64,000 nucleotides of DNA. Origin: a candidate division KSB3 bacterium (GTDB lineage: Bacteria > Moduliflexota > Moduliflexia > Moduliflexales > Moduliflexaceae). Positions 10,863 to 21,521 of the stretch are shown one piece after another (position 1 is the stretch's first letter; every line of letters starts with the position of its first letter). Made by a program: the position numbers and the translations under genes. The notes beneath the pieces were generated by a model. It was given only the letters and a program-made list of their open reading frames with translations, had not been told where the DNA came from and did no database searches. The DNA lies in contig PDSJ01000019.1 in NCBI GenBank assembly GCA_002748425.1, forward strand, positions 1 through 64,000. Reading direction: 5' to 3'.

Positions 10863-11213
10863 ATGGTGAATAATCGTTTTGAATATTCGAAAGATCTTCG
10901 TGATGGTGTTATCGTGTTTACCCTGGCAGGCAGCCTCGATATTGGGACTGTGTCCACAATGAAGACCGAGCTTGATGCTGTGCTGTCTTCCAGTCAGCAT
11001 AAGGTGTTGTTCGATCTCTACGATCTGGAACAAATAGATAGTTCCGGAATCGGGGCGTTTGTCGCCTTGTTCAAACGCGTGCGTTCGAACAAAGGTGAGG
11101 TCAAAATTTCCAGGCTGATCGGTCAGCCGAAAGAAATCTTCACTCTGCTGCGTCTGGATCGGGTCTTCGAAATTCATGATGATTTCGAACAAGCCTTGCA
11201 GAGTTTTCTGTAA
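10863..11213 (+). CDS. STAS-domain anti-sigma factor antagonist
   Basis: FTLAGSLDIGTVSTMKTEL...LFDLYDLEQIDSSGIGAFVALFKR with conserved DSSG. Confidence 0.88.
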   Translation: MVNNRFEYSKDLRDGVIVFTLAGSLDIGTVSTMKTELDAVLSSSQHKVLFDLYDLEQIDSSGIGAFVALFKRVRSNKGEVKISRLIGQPKEIFTLLRLDRVFEIHDDFEQALQSFL

Positions 11214-11279
11214 AGAACAGGCATCGGAAAACTGCGTGGCAGTGAACGCAGAGGGACGATACTGAGGGAATACGCTCTC

Positions 11280-12530
11280 ATGTTAACGTCGGAGATACGA
11301 GCATTTTTGCTGAATGAAGCCAGGGAACGTTTTTTGCGCTACGTACGGATCGAGACGACATCCGATGAGAATTCCGGACGTCATCCTTCGTCAGCGGGCC
11401 AATGGAATCTGGCCAGGCTTCTGCAACAAGAACTTGAAGAACTCAGCGTGGACCAGGTCCTGCTGGATGACTCTTGCTATGTGTACGCAAGGTTGCCGGC
11501 ATCACAAGGCGTCACTGCGCCCTCGATCACGTTTTGTTCCCATATCGATACATCGCCCTCTGAGTCTGGACAAGGGGTCGAGCCGTTGATTCATGAAGAG
11601 TATGAGGGTGGACCCCTTTATTTTCCCAATGCAGCGGACTTAACGCTCTCTCCCGATGATTCTCCGGAGCTCAAAAATTACATGGGACAGAACATTATCA
11701 CGGCGTCCGGAGACACGCTGCTGGGAGCCGATGATAAGGCCGGAGTCGCTGAAATTATGGCTGCGCTGGCAGCCTTGCAGCATTTTCACGACTTGCCCCA
11801 TCCGGAATTACGCATTGTCTTTACTCCTGACGAAGAAATCGGCGAAGGCAGTGATCGGATCGATCTGAAAAAACTCGGACAATATGGTTACACTGTTGAC
11901 GGCGGTGAAATGGGAGAGTTGGAAGATGAGTGTTTCGACGCTGTTCAGGCTGATTTGATCTTCAAGGGGATCAACGTGCATCCGGGGCAGGCCAAGGATC
12001 GCATGATCAATGCCGCCGCTGTTGCTGCCCGCTTTACCGCGTCTCTGCCGGAATATGACAGTCCCGAGCACACTGAGAAGCGTGAAGGGTTTTTCCATCT
12101 TACGAAAATGGAGGGAGAAGAGAATCAGGCTGGGCTTTCCTTTATTCTGAGAGATTTCGACCGAACAAACAACCTCCGGCGAATTGACTTGCTTAAGCAG
12201 CTCATTCAGACGTTCGAATTACGATACCCCGGGCTGAAGATCGAGCTCGAACTGAAAGATCAATATCGAAATATGCGGGAAATCCTGCAAAATTATCCCG
12301 ATGTCATACACAAAGCCGAAGAGGCGATCAGGATGACGGGCCTTCCGCTCATCCGGCAGGCAATTCGCGGTGGTACTGACGGCGCTTGTCTGTGTTTCAA
12401 AGGCATGCCTTGTCCGAATATTTTTACTGGTGGCATGCTTTTTCATTCCAAAAAAGAATGGATTCCTGAAATTGCCCTGCAAAAAGCCGCAGAGACAATC
12501 CTTCAACTCTGTGCCCTCTGGACTGTCTGA
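11280..12530 (+). CDS. pepT: Peptidase T (tripeptide aminopeptidase)
   Basis: 416 aa M20 family; SHIDTSP, LLGADDKAGVAEIM, TPDEEIGEGSDRID, RGGTDGACLCFKGMPCPN. Confidence 0.95.
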   Translation: MLTSEIRAFLLNEARERFLRYVRIETTSDENSGRHPSSAGQWNLARLLQQELEELSVDQVLLDDSCYVYARLPASQGVTAPSITFCSHIDTSPSESGQGVEPLIHEEYEGGPLYFPNAADLTLSPDDSPELKNYMGQNIITASGDTLLGADDKAGVAEIMAALAALQHFHDLPHPELRIVFTPDEEIGEGSDRIDLKKLGQYGYTVDGGEMGELEDECFDAVQADLIFKGINVHPGQAKDRMINAAAVAARFTASLPEYDSPEHTEKREGFFHLTKMEGEENQAGLSFILRDFDRTNNLRRIDLLKQLIQTFELRYPGLKIELELKDQYRNMREILQNYPDVIHKAEEAIRMTGLPLIRQAIRGGTDGACLCFKGMPCPNIFTGGMLFHSKKEWIPEIALQKAAETILQLCALWTV

Positions 12531-12631
12531 GGCCGAGAGAAGCCTTCCCGCCAATCCTCCGTTTCAATACTGCAGGGAGCAGCTGTTATTTCAGACCTTT
12601 AAACTTGAGCTGCCCGTCGGACCTGATCGTT

Positions 12632-13561
12632 TCAGGCCTTTCTGCGGGCAAAGATGATGAATAAACAACCCAAGATTCCGGGAACAACCGAAGATAGCAG
12701 GTTTGCTGACAGTGAAACGGCGATCGCCATGGTGGAATCGATGCCAATCATGTGAAAAAAATAGGTCGTGGCGACCTCTGGGGGACCCACAGCGTTTATC
12801 GTGAAAGGAAAAAGCCGGGCGATGGTCATCGTCGGCATCATCAGAATGATATACGCTAAACTGACTTTGACCGGGAAGGCCCGAGAGACTAAATAGAAAA
12901 AGAGACTGGCCGAGAGCCAGACCGCGAATGACAGCCCCATGACCACGACTTTTCGACATGTTGAGAGCTGAAAGGTCTCCAGAAATTTTTCCTGGTCCAG
13001 CGAGATATTGAGCCAGGCTAAAAGCGTATTGACCATGCTCCAGGGCAGCAGAGTGGGAAACAGCAGAGGAATTCCGCTGAATATGGCGCAGAACAGAGAA
13101 GTCACGGCTAAGCCGGCAGAGCCCATGATGAAGCCTGAAAGCGTTCCGATCAGAAATAATGAGCAGAGCGCGAAGATTTTATCCAGCAGTGAGCTTGAAA
13201 ACATTTCTTCTCTGATGCCGTAAATTTTGTAGCCATAGTATGATCGAGCAATGTCGCCAAGCGTGGCAGGGATGAAGAGATTCAGGGCAAAGCCGATCAG
13301 GGTGATCGCAGAGGCATCTTTCATGCTGATCCGTTGTGTGCGACCATTCAGGATGAGCTGTAAGCGATATGAGCGGATAGCGATCGTGAGGCAGTAGGAG
13401 AGCATTGCGAGCAAAAGGACTTCCGGTTGAATCTGCGGGAATGCCTCTTTGAGGCGCTGCCATTCAATGAAACGGCTCAGGACAAGCAGGAAAATTCCGA
13501 AAACGAGAGCACGGAGAAGCTGCTGACGTCTAAGTTCAGGCACACGGAGAAGCCGCTGCAA
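12632..13561 (-). CDS. Flippase-like (UPF0104/AglD-LPG synthase TM domain) membrane protein
   Basis: 309 aa polytopic protein with LNLFIPATLGDIARSYYGYK. Confidence 0.8.
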   Translation of the reverse strand: MQRLLRVPELRRQQLLRALVFGIFLLVLSRFIEWQRLKEAFPQIQPEVLLLAMLSYCLTIAIRSYRLQLILNGRTQRISMKDASAITLIGFALNLFIPATLGDIARSYYGYKIYGIREEMFSSSLLDKIFALCSLFLIGTLSGFIMGSAGLAVTSLFCAIFSGIPLLFPTLLPWSMVNTLLAWLNISLDQEKFLETFQLSTCRKVVVMGLSFAVWLSASLFFYLVSRAFPVKVSLAYIILMMPTMTIARLFPFTINAVGPPEVATTYFFHMIGIDSTMAIAVSLSANLLSSVVPGILGCLFIIFARRKA

Positions 13562-13615
13562 AGCAGGGAACGCAAAAAAATTACGTCCCTGCTTCCGCGC
13601 GTATGGTTCGAGCGT

Positions 13616-14674
13616 TCAGCGTGGAATCAGATCAGTGCTGGCTGACAGGGAGCGTACAAAAGCAGCGATCAATTTGACAGAGTTCTCCACATCGTTGAGA
13701 TCGATCATCTCATTCGGGCTGTGCAGATAGCGGCAGGGAATCGAGACCACTGCTGCTGCCACACCGCCGCGACTGCTGTGAAGTTGGTCTGCGTCGGTTC
13801 CGGTGCGCCTCGGAGCAATTTGAACGGCATAAGGTATGTTCTCCGCTTCCGCAATTTTCACCAACATATCGAAGAGTACCGGACTATTTGCCGAACCACG
13901 TGAGAGCACCGGGCCGCCGCCAAGTTGAACGTCGCCGTTCTGCGTTTTGTCTGAATTCGGATGATCAGTGGTGAAGGTCACGTCCACGGCAATCGCGACT
14001 TGCGGATCGAAGCTGAACGCACTGGTTTTAGCGCCCGCCATCGTGATTTCCTCCTGACAGGTGGCTACAGCGGCGGTTGTCGCTTCCGGACGATTGTGTG
14101 ATAAGAGGCGTAAGGTTTCGAGCACGGTAAACGCCCCGATTCGATCGTCATGTCCCCGGGCCACAAGCCGCTTATTCGGCAGGGCCACGACATCGCTGTC
14201 GATGATACCGCTTGTACCAATGCGCACGAGTGCTTCGGCCTCTTGACGGTCTTTTACACCAAGGTCGATCCAGAGATTTCTGATCTCAACCCCTTTTTTT
14301 CGTTCACCTGCTTCGAGCAGATGGATTGGTTTTTTTCCGATCACGCCGGTGACGACGCCTTGTTTTCCGAGCAGACGGACACGCTGCCCGACCAGAACCT
14401 GCGCATCCCATCCTCCGATACCGGAGAATGAGAGAAAACCATTGTCATCGATATAGCTGACCATCACGCCGATCTCATCAATATGGCCTGCCAGCAGAAC
14501 ACGCGGGGCGCCGCCGTTCAGAACAGCGAAAGAGTTGCCCCGCACATCAGGGCGGACTTCATCGGCAAAGCCTTCAGCCTCTTGACGCCAGAGTCTGCCT
14601 GCGGCCGCTTCATCACCCGATGGACTGGGAGTCGCAAGAAGTGTGTGTAAAAAATTGAGACTACGGGGTTCCAT
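13616..14674 (-). CDS. M42 family metallopeptidase (glutamyl aminopeptidase/FrvX-like)
   Basis: LLAGHIDEIGVMVSYID, GHDDRIGAFTVLE, TCQEEITMAGA, GTDADQLHSSRGGV. Confidence 0.93.
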   Translation of the reverse strand: MEPRSLNFLHTLLATPSPSGDEAAAGRLWRQEAEGFADEVRPDVRGNSFAVLNGGAPRVLLAGHIDEIGVMVSYIDDNGFLSFSGIGGWDAQVLVGQRVRLLGKQGVVTGVIGKKPIHLLEAGERKKGVEIRNLWIDLGVKDRQEAEALVRIGTSGIIDSDVVALPNKRLVARGHDDRIGAFTVLETLRLLSHNRPEATTAAVATCQEEITMAGAKTSAFSFDPQVAIAVDVTFTTDHPNSDKTQNGDVQLGGGPVLSRGSANSPVLFDMLVKIAEAENIPYAVQIAPRRTGTDADQLHSSRGGVAAAVVSIPCRYLHSPNEMIDLNDVENSVKLIAAFVRSLSASTDLIPR

Positions 14675-14813
14675 ATACTTCCTCCAATGAACGTGCTAAA
14701 AGCATCTAAGTGTCGATGGGTTGCTGAATAAGGACAAGCTGCAGAGCAGAACAAGCGTGTCAAGCTGAAAGCATCGGAGCTGTTTTGCCTTGCTTGCAAG
14801 GCTTTTCTACGAG

Positions 14814-16166
14814 TTATTTCATTAAATTGACCACTGTTTCAATGTGGTATGTGTGTGGAAACATATCGATCGGCTGGATTTCACGGATCGTGTAACCGCC
14901 GTTGAGAATCATCGCCACATCGCGCGCGAGCGTGGCCGGATTGCACGAGACGTAAATGATTTGACGGGGATCGGCTTTGAGTATATGTCCCACGACTTTT
15001 TTTGATAAGCCTGCTCGAGGCGGATCTGCTACCATCACGTTAGGCTGCTCGAAACCGAGCGTCGGCATCACGTTCTGCACTTCTCCGCAATGAAATTCGA
15101 CATTTTCGATGTTGTTCAGTTCGGCATTTTTTCGGGCGTTCAAAATGGAATCTTCCACTAATTCGATTCCATACACCATTCCAGCCTGTGACGCAACGTG
15201 CAGAGCGATTGAACCGGTTCCGCAGTAGAGATCCACGACAGTGCCGCCTTGCGGCACCTCGGCCATACGTTGGATCGTCTGATACAGAATCTCCGTTTGC
15301 CGGCTGTTTGTCTGAAAGAAACTCTGAGCGGAAATGTTAAAAGAGAGTCCGTTGATATTTTCCCGAATCGTTGCTTCGCCGTAGAGTAAGATTTCTTCCT
15401 GGCCTTGGCTGCTCTGCCCTTTGCGGCGGTTAATCGTATGAACAATACTCTTGATTCTCGGCATGCCAGCTGTCAGGTAGCGGACAAAACGATCCAGCTG
15501 GGGGAAATACTCTCCGGAGGTCACGATATGCACCATGATGTCACCGGTATGTTTTCCTTCTCTGACGATCAGGTGGCGCAGCAACCCTTCTTCCGTGTCT
15601 GATGAGAACACTGTGAGCTGCTGTCTTCGAGCAAAATCGCGGCAGAGCGCAAAAATGTCAACGCTGTCCTTCGATTGCAGGTAGCAATTCCGTATATCGA
15701 TCTTTTTGTCCCAGCGTCCGGCATAGTGCTGTCCGAGAATCAATCCGTCTTCTTCATCCTGTCCAAAGGAAAACTCCATCTTGTTGCGATAATACCAGGG
15801 AAATTCCATGCCGATAATATCGTTGACGTCGATTTCCCGAAGCTGTCCGATATGCCGGAAGGCTTCGATGACCTGCTGCTGTTTGAATCTCAATTGATCC
15901 TCGTAGTTCAGGTACTGCCATTTACAGCCGCCGCAGCGTCCGAAGTTTTCACAGCGCGCTTCGATGCGTATGGGGGACGGCTCTAAAAGTTCCACGAGTG
16001 TTCCGGTGGCAAATTTCCGTTTGCGTTTAACGATTTCCACAATGCCCCGATCCCCAGGGATACCGCCCCGGACAAATACCACCAGGCCTTTGTCGATGCG
16101 GGCGATGGCTTCCCCGCCTAAGGCAAGAGTCTCAAGCGTTAGTTCGATTCGATCTCCGATGTGCAT
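14814..16166 (-). CDS. rlmD: 23S rRNA (uracil-5-)-methyltransferase RumA/RlmD family
   Basis: TRAM domain, C..FGRCGGCKWQ 4Fe-4S motif, QTNSRQTE, DLYCGTGSIAL, ADPPRAGL, YVSCNPATLARD. Confidence 0.92.
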   Translation of the reverse strand: MHIGDRIELTLETLALGGEAIARIDKGLVVFVRGGIPGDRGIVEIVKRKRKFATGTLVELLEPSPIRIEARCENFGRCGGCKWQYLNYEDQLRFKQQQVIEAFRHIGQLREIDVNDIIGMEFPWYYRNKMEFSFGQDEEDGLILGQHYAGRWDKKIDIRNCYLQSKDSVDIFALCRDFARRQQLTVFSSDTEEGLLRHLIVREGKHTGDIMVHIVTSGEYFPQLDRFVRYLTAGMPRIKSIVHTINRRKGQSSQGQEEILLYGEATIRENINGLSFNISAQSFFQTNSRQTEILYQTIQRMAEVPQGGTVVDLYCGTGSIALHVASQAGMVYGIELVEDSILNARKNAELNNIENVEFHCGEVQNVMPTLGFEQPNVMVADPPRAGLSKKVVGHILKADPRQIIYVSCNPATLARDVAMILNGGYTIREIQPIDMFPHTYHIETVVNLMK

Positions 16167-16322
16167 AGTTCTTCATTCTCATCCAGCCTTATCACTCAGG
16201 ACTACGGCACTCAGAACCGTGACCGTGCAGTGGCTTTTATTCTTGAATCACGCTGTTACACGTGGATTGCTCTGATGAAGTGGATCTCTATCATGTCCAA
16301 ATTTGCCGGAACTTCTCTGCTG

Positions 16323-16883
16323 TCAAGGCATTTCTTTGTCCGCGATGCGCTTGAGCCATTTCCTCACCATGCGCAGCATTGATTCTTCCTGGCTGAATTG
16401 CTGCACCTTCTGAAGATCCACCCAGGCCAGATCGTGTGATTCGTCGCTTAGCTGAAACGCTTCCGAATCTGTTGTGTGAACTGCAAAGCGGATGTCATAA
16501 TGCGAGTGTTCGGCTTCGCCGTTATGTGGAGGAATCGCATGGATATCAATGTCGAAAATGTCTTCGGAAACCGGGAGAAGGCCCACGATTCCGGATTCCT
16601 CTTCCGCTTCCCGAAGAGCGGCCTCTAACACATTCGGATTGCCATCAACATGGCCTCCGGGCTGGATCCATTTGTTGAGTTTTTTATGATGTGTGAGCAG
16701 CGTATGCGTGCCGGCTTGATTGACCAGCCAGGCAGAACCGGTGAGATGGCCGATCTTCAGAGAGCGCTCAAAGCAGCTTGGGTGCTCCTGGACAAAATTC
16801 TGCAGAGCTTCAATAACGCTCGATTCTTCAGGATAGCGCCGCTGATACTCCTTTAACAGCAAGAGTAATCCTGTTCTATACAT
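16323..16883 (-). CDS. NUDIX hydrolase
   Basis: Nudix box GHVDGNPNVLEAALREAEEESGI. Confidence 0.92.
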   Translation of the reverse strand: MYRTGLLLLLKEYQRRYPEESSVIEALQNFVQEHPSCFERSLKIGHLTGSAWLVNQAGTHTLLTHHKKLNKWIQPGGHVDGNPNVLEAALREAEEESGIVGLLPVSEDIFDIDIHAIPPHNGEAEHSHYDIRFAVHTTDSEAFQLSDESHDLAWVDLQKVQQFSQEESMLRMVRKWLKRIADKEMP

Positions 16884-16907
16884 ATTCCACTCAGTGTCTC
16901 CAGGCTC

Positions 16908-17558
16908 TTATACAGAACGTTCCATGTCCTGATACGCAATGGAAAAGCCGTCCGCTGTTTCAAGTGCGCAGGCGGCGGAAACCGGGCGCTCCAGATCGGC
17001 AAACACACCTTGCCCGAGAATGTAATTGCACGCCTCTTCAGCGGAATCAATATGAAAATCGTTGTCAGCGAATGTGTCCGACGGTTCATTATGCTCGTAC
17101 GTGGCCACGTAAACAGCCTGACCAGCCTTGAGCGGAAAGGATTTCACAATAATGGCGTCATGACGAATGATCCCCAGCGTTGCGCACCGCGCTCTGGTAT
17201 CGATAACGGCCGTAATACGCGGCGTATTATACGTATCATGTTCGTAATCCATCGCGTGTAACACTGTAATCACGGCATCGCGGACACTCATGCCGCTGCC
17301 GAGTTTTTCCGCGATCGGATCGCTATGACTTCCGTTCGCCGCAACAGCGTATGATCCCGTCAGCCGCAGGCAATTATATGAAATATAAGGATTGTCATAA
17401 CCATCTCGTTCAAAACCCTCTTTCGGCACAATTGCGATTGCCTCACCGATCTGCTTCGATTGCCGATTCGGGAACGACCGTGAGGAAACACGGTACATAG
17501 CCGTTAATCTCCCGAACTTGTTTTTTCCTGCTGCGACAATTCTGCCGACATACATCAT
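16908..17558 (-). CDS. PurO-type IMP cyclohydrolase-like protein
   Basis: 216 aa; YVGRIVAAG..., MYRVSSRSFPNR, GSHSDPIAEKL, AYQDMERSV. Confidence 0.78.
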   Translation of the reverse strand: MMYVGRIVAAGKNKFGRLTAMYRVSSRSFPNRQSKQIGEAIAIVPKEGFERDGYDNPYISYNCLRLTGSYAVAANGSHSDPIAEKLGSGMSVRDAVITVLHAMDYEHDTYNTPRITAVIDTRARCATLGIIRHDAIIVKSFPLKAGQAVYVATYEHNEPSDTFADNDFHIDSAEEACNYILGQGVFADLERPVSAACALETADGFSIAYQDMERSV

Positions 17559-17767
17559 CTCTCTCCTCTCGAGCTATGATCTTCCTGCGGCCTGCACACG
17601 TTCATCCTGCCGCTGAGTTGCAATTGCTGTTAAACCATCTTTTCTCTTGCAGGCTTGCGCGTCAAGGTGAAAGCGGCTGATTTTTTAACTTGTCTTTTCC
17701 TGCCTCTCCAGGAAGAATAAACCCGTTGAAAATGGCTCCAACAGTGAAATGAGAATGGGAGGAGAAA

Positions 17768-18865
17768 ATGCAGTATAGAAACTATGGAAATTCCGGAACA
17801 GAGGTTTCAGCGCTCGGTTTTGGCGGAATGCGTTTTGAGGATCCGAACGATCATGAGAAATCGGTCGCAACAGTCTTACATGCATTTGACAAGGGGATCA
17901 CGTATTTTGACACCGCACCGAGCTATTGTCATGAACAGTCCGAGATTATCATGGGCAAGGCAATTCTGGAGATGAAAAAACTCGGCCGCCCCTTTTGGAT
18001 TTCGACAAAATCCAATAAAAAGACCGGAGCTGAGCTGCGCCGTGATTTGGAGAAGTCCTTAATGCGTCTGAATGTCGATGTGATCGATTTTTACAACTGC
18101 TGGTACGTCCTAAGCACTGAAGATTGGGCGCTTCGAAAATCAGGCGGCGCAGTGCAGGAGATTCTGAAGGCGAAAGAAGAAGGCTTGATTCGCCACGCTG
18201 TCTTTTCAACGCATCTGCCAGGAGCTGATATTCGCAAGGTGATTGAAGAAGGATATTTTGAAGGAGTCACGCTGGGCTACTCAGCGATTAATTTCCCGTA
18301 TCGGCAGGATGGTGTGAATGCGGCTGCAGAACGCGGTATGGGGGTCGTCGTCATGAATCCTCTGGGCGGTGGAACCATTGTCTCCAATGAGGAAGCCTTC
18401 AATTTTATCAAGGTTCATGAGAGGCAGTCCATATTGGAAGCAGCACTGCATTTTCTGCTTGCACAGCAGGAGATTAGTGTGTCGCTGCTTGGATTCAGAA
18501 ACAGCGCTGATGTCGATAGCGCGGTTGCTGCGCTGGAAAATTACAGACCTTACCGTCCGGAAGAATTCGAACACATGAGACGACGTGTTCAGGGAGAGTT
18601 TAACGATCTTTGTACTTCCTGCATGTATTGCAAAGGCTGCCCCGAAGATATTCCGGTCTGGATGTTGATGGAGACCTGTAATCACTTATTGCTTAAAGGC
18701 GGTGACAATATCCTGAATCGTTTAAAAAATCACTGGGGAACCGATATTTCCGAACTTGAGCGTTGTACCGAATGCAGACAGTGTGAAGCTGCCTGTACCC
18801 AGCACCTTCCGATTCTGGAACGTTTCAAGATGCTGAAAGACGCTGTGGCGCAGCTCGTTTCCTGA
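17768..18865 (+). CDS. Aldo/keto reductase with C-terminal 4Fe-4S cluster-binding domain
   Basis: GFGGMRFEDPN, FDTAPSY; C-terminal CTSCMYCKGCPEDIPVW and CTECRQCEAACTQHLPI. Confidence 0.94.
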   Translation: MQYRNYGNSGTEVSALGFGGMRFEDPNDHEKSVATVLHAFDKGITYFDTAPSYCHEQSEIIMGKAILEMKKLGRPFWISTKSNKKTGAELRRDLEKSLMRLNVDVIDFYNCWYVLSTEDWALRKSGGAVQEILKAKEEGLIRHAVFSTHLPGADIRKVIEEGYFEGVTLGYSAINFPYRQDGVNAAAERGMGVVVMNPLGGGTIVSNEEAFNFIKVHERQSILEAALHFLLAQQEISVSLLGFRNSADVDSAVAALENYRPYRPEEFEHMRRRVQGEFNDLCTSCMYCKGCPEDIPVWMLMETCNHLLLKGGDNILNRLKNHWGTDISELERCTECRQCEAACTQHLPILERFKMLKDAVAQLVS

Positions 18866-18922
18866 AGATTCCTCCAGGAGCTAACACTATCGCGTTGTAA
18901 AAATTCACCGCTTGTGACCCAT

Positions 18923-18950
18923 GTGAAGCGGAGGGGGAACTCCGCTTCAC
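18923..18950. terminator. Intrinsic terminator between convergent aldo/keto reductase and glgC
   Basis: gtgaagcggag-ggggaa-ctccgcttcac followed by ggctttt. Confidence 0.75.
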
Positions 18951-19054
18951 GGCTTTTCCTGCGGCTACACATGCTGCTGAAAAATTGCGTGACGGCCTGT
19001 TCGGGCAGTTCTTCTTGATGAGCCCTCAACAGATCAACTGCGGCGTTGCTGCCT

Positions 19055-20332
19055 TTACACGTCGAGCTTCCCGACGATTTTACCGCTCGTGACGATACTG
19101 CCGGGGTAGTCTTCTGCGCTCACGTCCGGACAGATGATGCAGTTGTGTTCGATCGTGACATTCTCGGGCACCATGGCACCTTTACCGAAAATCGAAATAC
19201 CGGTGTGAAGATATCCGGGATACTTTTCGTTCGCGGTGTTTTCGCCGCTCACCCCCACTTTGCAGCCTTTGCCGAACACAACGTCTTTATCACTGACGAC
19301 ATTCTCGATCACAGCGCCCTCTCCGATGATACAGTCGTGCATGATTACAGCATTTTTTAGCACAGCACCTTTTTTGACAATCACGCCGGGAGAGAGAACG
19401 CACTGTTCGACTGTTCCGTCGATGATGCCGCCTCGGGAAACGACCGAATTCGACACTTTGGCATCGCGCAGGAATTTTGTCGGCGGTCGGTCCGCGACAT
19501 GGCGCTCCTCAAGATTCGTCCTGGTTTCCCAGGTGGCGATATCAAGCCCGGAATCAGGTCTCAGCATGTCCATATTAGCGTCCAGATAGGACTGGATCGT
19601 TCCGACGTCTTTCCAGTACCCGTCAAACACGTAGTTATAGACATTCTGTTCGGTGATCATCGCCGGAATGATATTTCCACCGAAATCATGCTTACTGTCG
19701 GGATCCTTGGCGTCAGCCTCCAGCCTGGCGATCAACGTCTCAGCGTCGAAGACGTAGACCCCCATTGAGGCCAGCGTACTTTCAGGCTCTGCCGGTTTTT
19801 CCTGAAAACGGATGATTCGATTTTCTTGATTGATGGTCATGATACCGAAGCGATGGGCTTCCTCAATATCAACTTGCATCGTGGCGATGGTGAGCGCAGC
19901 GCCTTTTCGATTGTGGTATTCGATCATCTTCCAGTAATCCATGTTATAAATATGATCGCCCGATAAAATCAGCACATTTTTCGGTGTGTAGCGTTTGATA
20001 TACCACAGGTTCTGATAAATGGCATCTGCCGTGCCTTTATACCAGTCTGATCTGCTGGTTCCTGTGTAGGGTGGAAGCACTTTGATTTCGTGCTTGCGCC
20101 CGATTAAATCCCAGGGGGCTCCGGTTTTTAAGTGGTCCATCAAGGAACTCGGCCGATATTGCGTCAACACGCCGACGACGTTGATCCCGGCCTGAGCCGC
20201 GTTACTTAACGAGAAATCGATAATACGGTAAATGCCGCCAAAAGGGACTGCCGGTTTCGCCCGTGAACTTGAGAAGATCGTTAAGCGACTGCCTTGTCCC
20301 CCCGCCAGTATCATAGCAATTGTTTCGTTCAT
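19055..20332 (-). CDS. glgC: Glucose-1-phosphate adenylyltransferase
   Basis: MNETIAMILAGGQGSRL, YRIIDFSLSNAAQAGI, LSGDHIYNMDY; start moved from the 20548 ORF start, which overlaps ruvB. Confidence 0.95.
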   Translation of the reverse strand: MNETIAMILAGGQGSRLTIFSSSRAKPAVPFGGIYRIIDFSLSNAAQAGINVVGVLTQYRPSSLMDHLKTGAPWDLIGRKHEIKVLPPYTGTSRSDWYKGTADAIYQNLWYIKRYTPKNVLILSGDHIYNMDYWKMIEYHNRKGAALTIATMQVDIEEAHRFGIMTINQENRIIRFQEKPAEPESTLASMGVYVFDAETLIARLEADAKDPDSKHDFGGNIIPAMITEQNVYNYVFDGYWKDVGTIQSYLDANMDMLRPDSGLDIATWETRTNLEERHVADRPPTKFLRDAKVSNSVVSRGGIIDGTVEQCVLSPGVIVKKGAVLKNAVIMHDCIIGEGAVIENVVSDKDVVFGKGCKVGVSGENTANEKYPGYLHTGISIFGKGAMVPENVTIEHNCIICPDVSAEDYPGSIVTSGKIVGKLDV

Positions 20333-20421
20333 ACTCTCCTCCTTCTGCTTGCCTGCCGGGCCTGACAGGTACTGAGCAGCGCTGTCAGGCGGTCTTAAAA
20401 TTGGGAATGCTCTCGTATGTG

Positions 20422-21468
20422 TTACCACAAATTCCGCTGAACCTGCTCTACGGATTTTCCTCGATGCTGCCCTGCTGGTATGCCAAAATGCTGATAGGCT
20501 GAATTGGTCGCTTTTCGTCCTCGCGGAGTCCGTTCCAGATACCCGCATTGGATCAGAAACGGCTCATACACATCTTCAATGGTGTCTTTTTCTTCGCTGA
20601 TGGCGGCTGCCAGCGTATCCAGACCGACCGGCCCTCCATCGAATTTTTCGATAATCGCCAGTAAGAGGCTGCGATCCATATAATCGAGTCCGCGTTCATC
20701 GACTTCCAGCATTTGCAGTCCCACCTTGGCGACATCAAGGGTGATGACGTTATCCGCCTTAACCTGCGCATAATCGCGGATTCGCCGCAAGAGGCGATTG
20801 GCAATGCGGGGTGTGCCCCGCGAGCGGCGCGCGATTTCAAAAGCGCCTTGCAGTTCAATCTCGATGTCCAAAATTTTTGCCGAGCGGAGCACGATTTTTT
20901 GCAGATCTTCCGGCCGATAAAACTCCAGACGCTGAATAATCCCAAAACGATCGCGTAAAGGCGATGTCAGCAGTCCGACACGGGTCGTCGCACCAACCAT
21001 GGTGAACTGGGGCACATTCAATTTGATCGAACGTGCACTCGGCCCTTGTCCAACGATCAGATCCAACTGAAAATCTTCCATTGCCGGATAGAGGTTCTCT
21101 TCGACCACTCGGTTCATACGATGGATTTCATCGACAAAGAACACGTCTTTGTCGGCAAGATTGGTCAGGATCCCCGACAATTCTCCGGCATGCTCGATCA
21201 CCGGCCCTGAAGTCGTTTTAATGTTGACGTTCAGTTCGTGAGCAATAATATGAGCCAGTGTAGTTTTTCCGAGTCCCGGGGGACCGTAAAACAGCGCGTG
21301 ATCCAGTGCTTCACCACGCTCTTTAGCGGCCTGAATAAAAATTTTCAGGTTCTCTTTGACCTTGTGCTGACCGATATAATCCTCGATCCGTTGAGGACGC
21401 AAGCTTTGTTCAGCGTCGAAATCCCCGGGGGTGGTCTCTGGATTGACTAAACGATTATCAGCTTCCAC
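20422..21468 (-). CDS. ruvB: Holliday junction branch migration helicase RuvB
   Basis: [60 protein letters not shown]. Confidence 0.97.
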   Translation of the reverse strand: MEADNRLVNPETTPGDFDAEQSLRPQRIEDYIGQHKVKENLKIFIQAAKERGEALDHALFYGPPGLGKTTLAHIIAHELNVNIKTTSGPVIEHAGELSGILTNLADKDVFFVDEIHRMNRVVEENLYPAMEDFQLDLIVGQGPSARSIKLNVPQFTMVGATTRVGLLTSPLRDRFGIIQRLEFYRPEDLQKIVLRSAKILDIEIELQGAFEIARRSRGTPRIANRLLRRIRDYAQVKADNVITLDVAKVGLQMLEVDERGLDYMDRSLLLAIIEKFDGGPVGLDTLAAAISEEKDTIEDVYEPFLIQCGYLERTPRGRKATNSAYQHFGIPAGQHRGKSVEQVQRNLW

Positions 21469-21521
21469 AAATGGCTACTCCGCTTTGCTCGTAACGCACA
21501 ACAGCGGGCACATCATGCGCC

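Noticed and set aside
14787-14806. Plus-strand hairpin gccttgcttgcaaggc followed by TTTT
   Set aside because: No plus-strand gene upstream; short stem and only four T residues, likely chance
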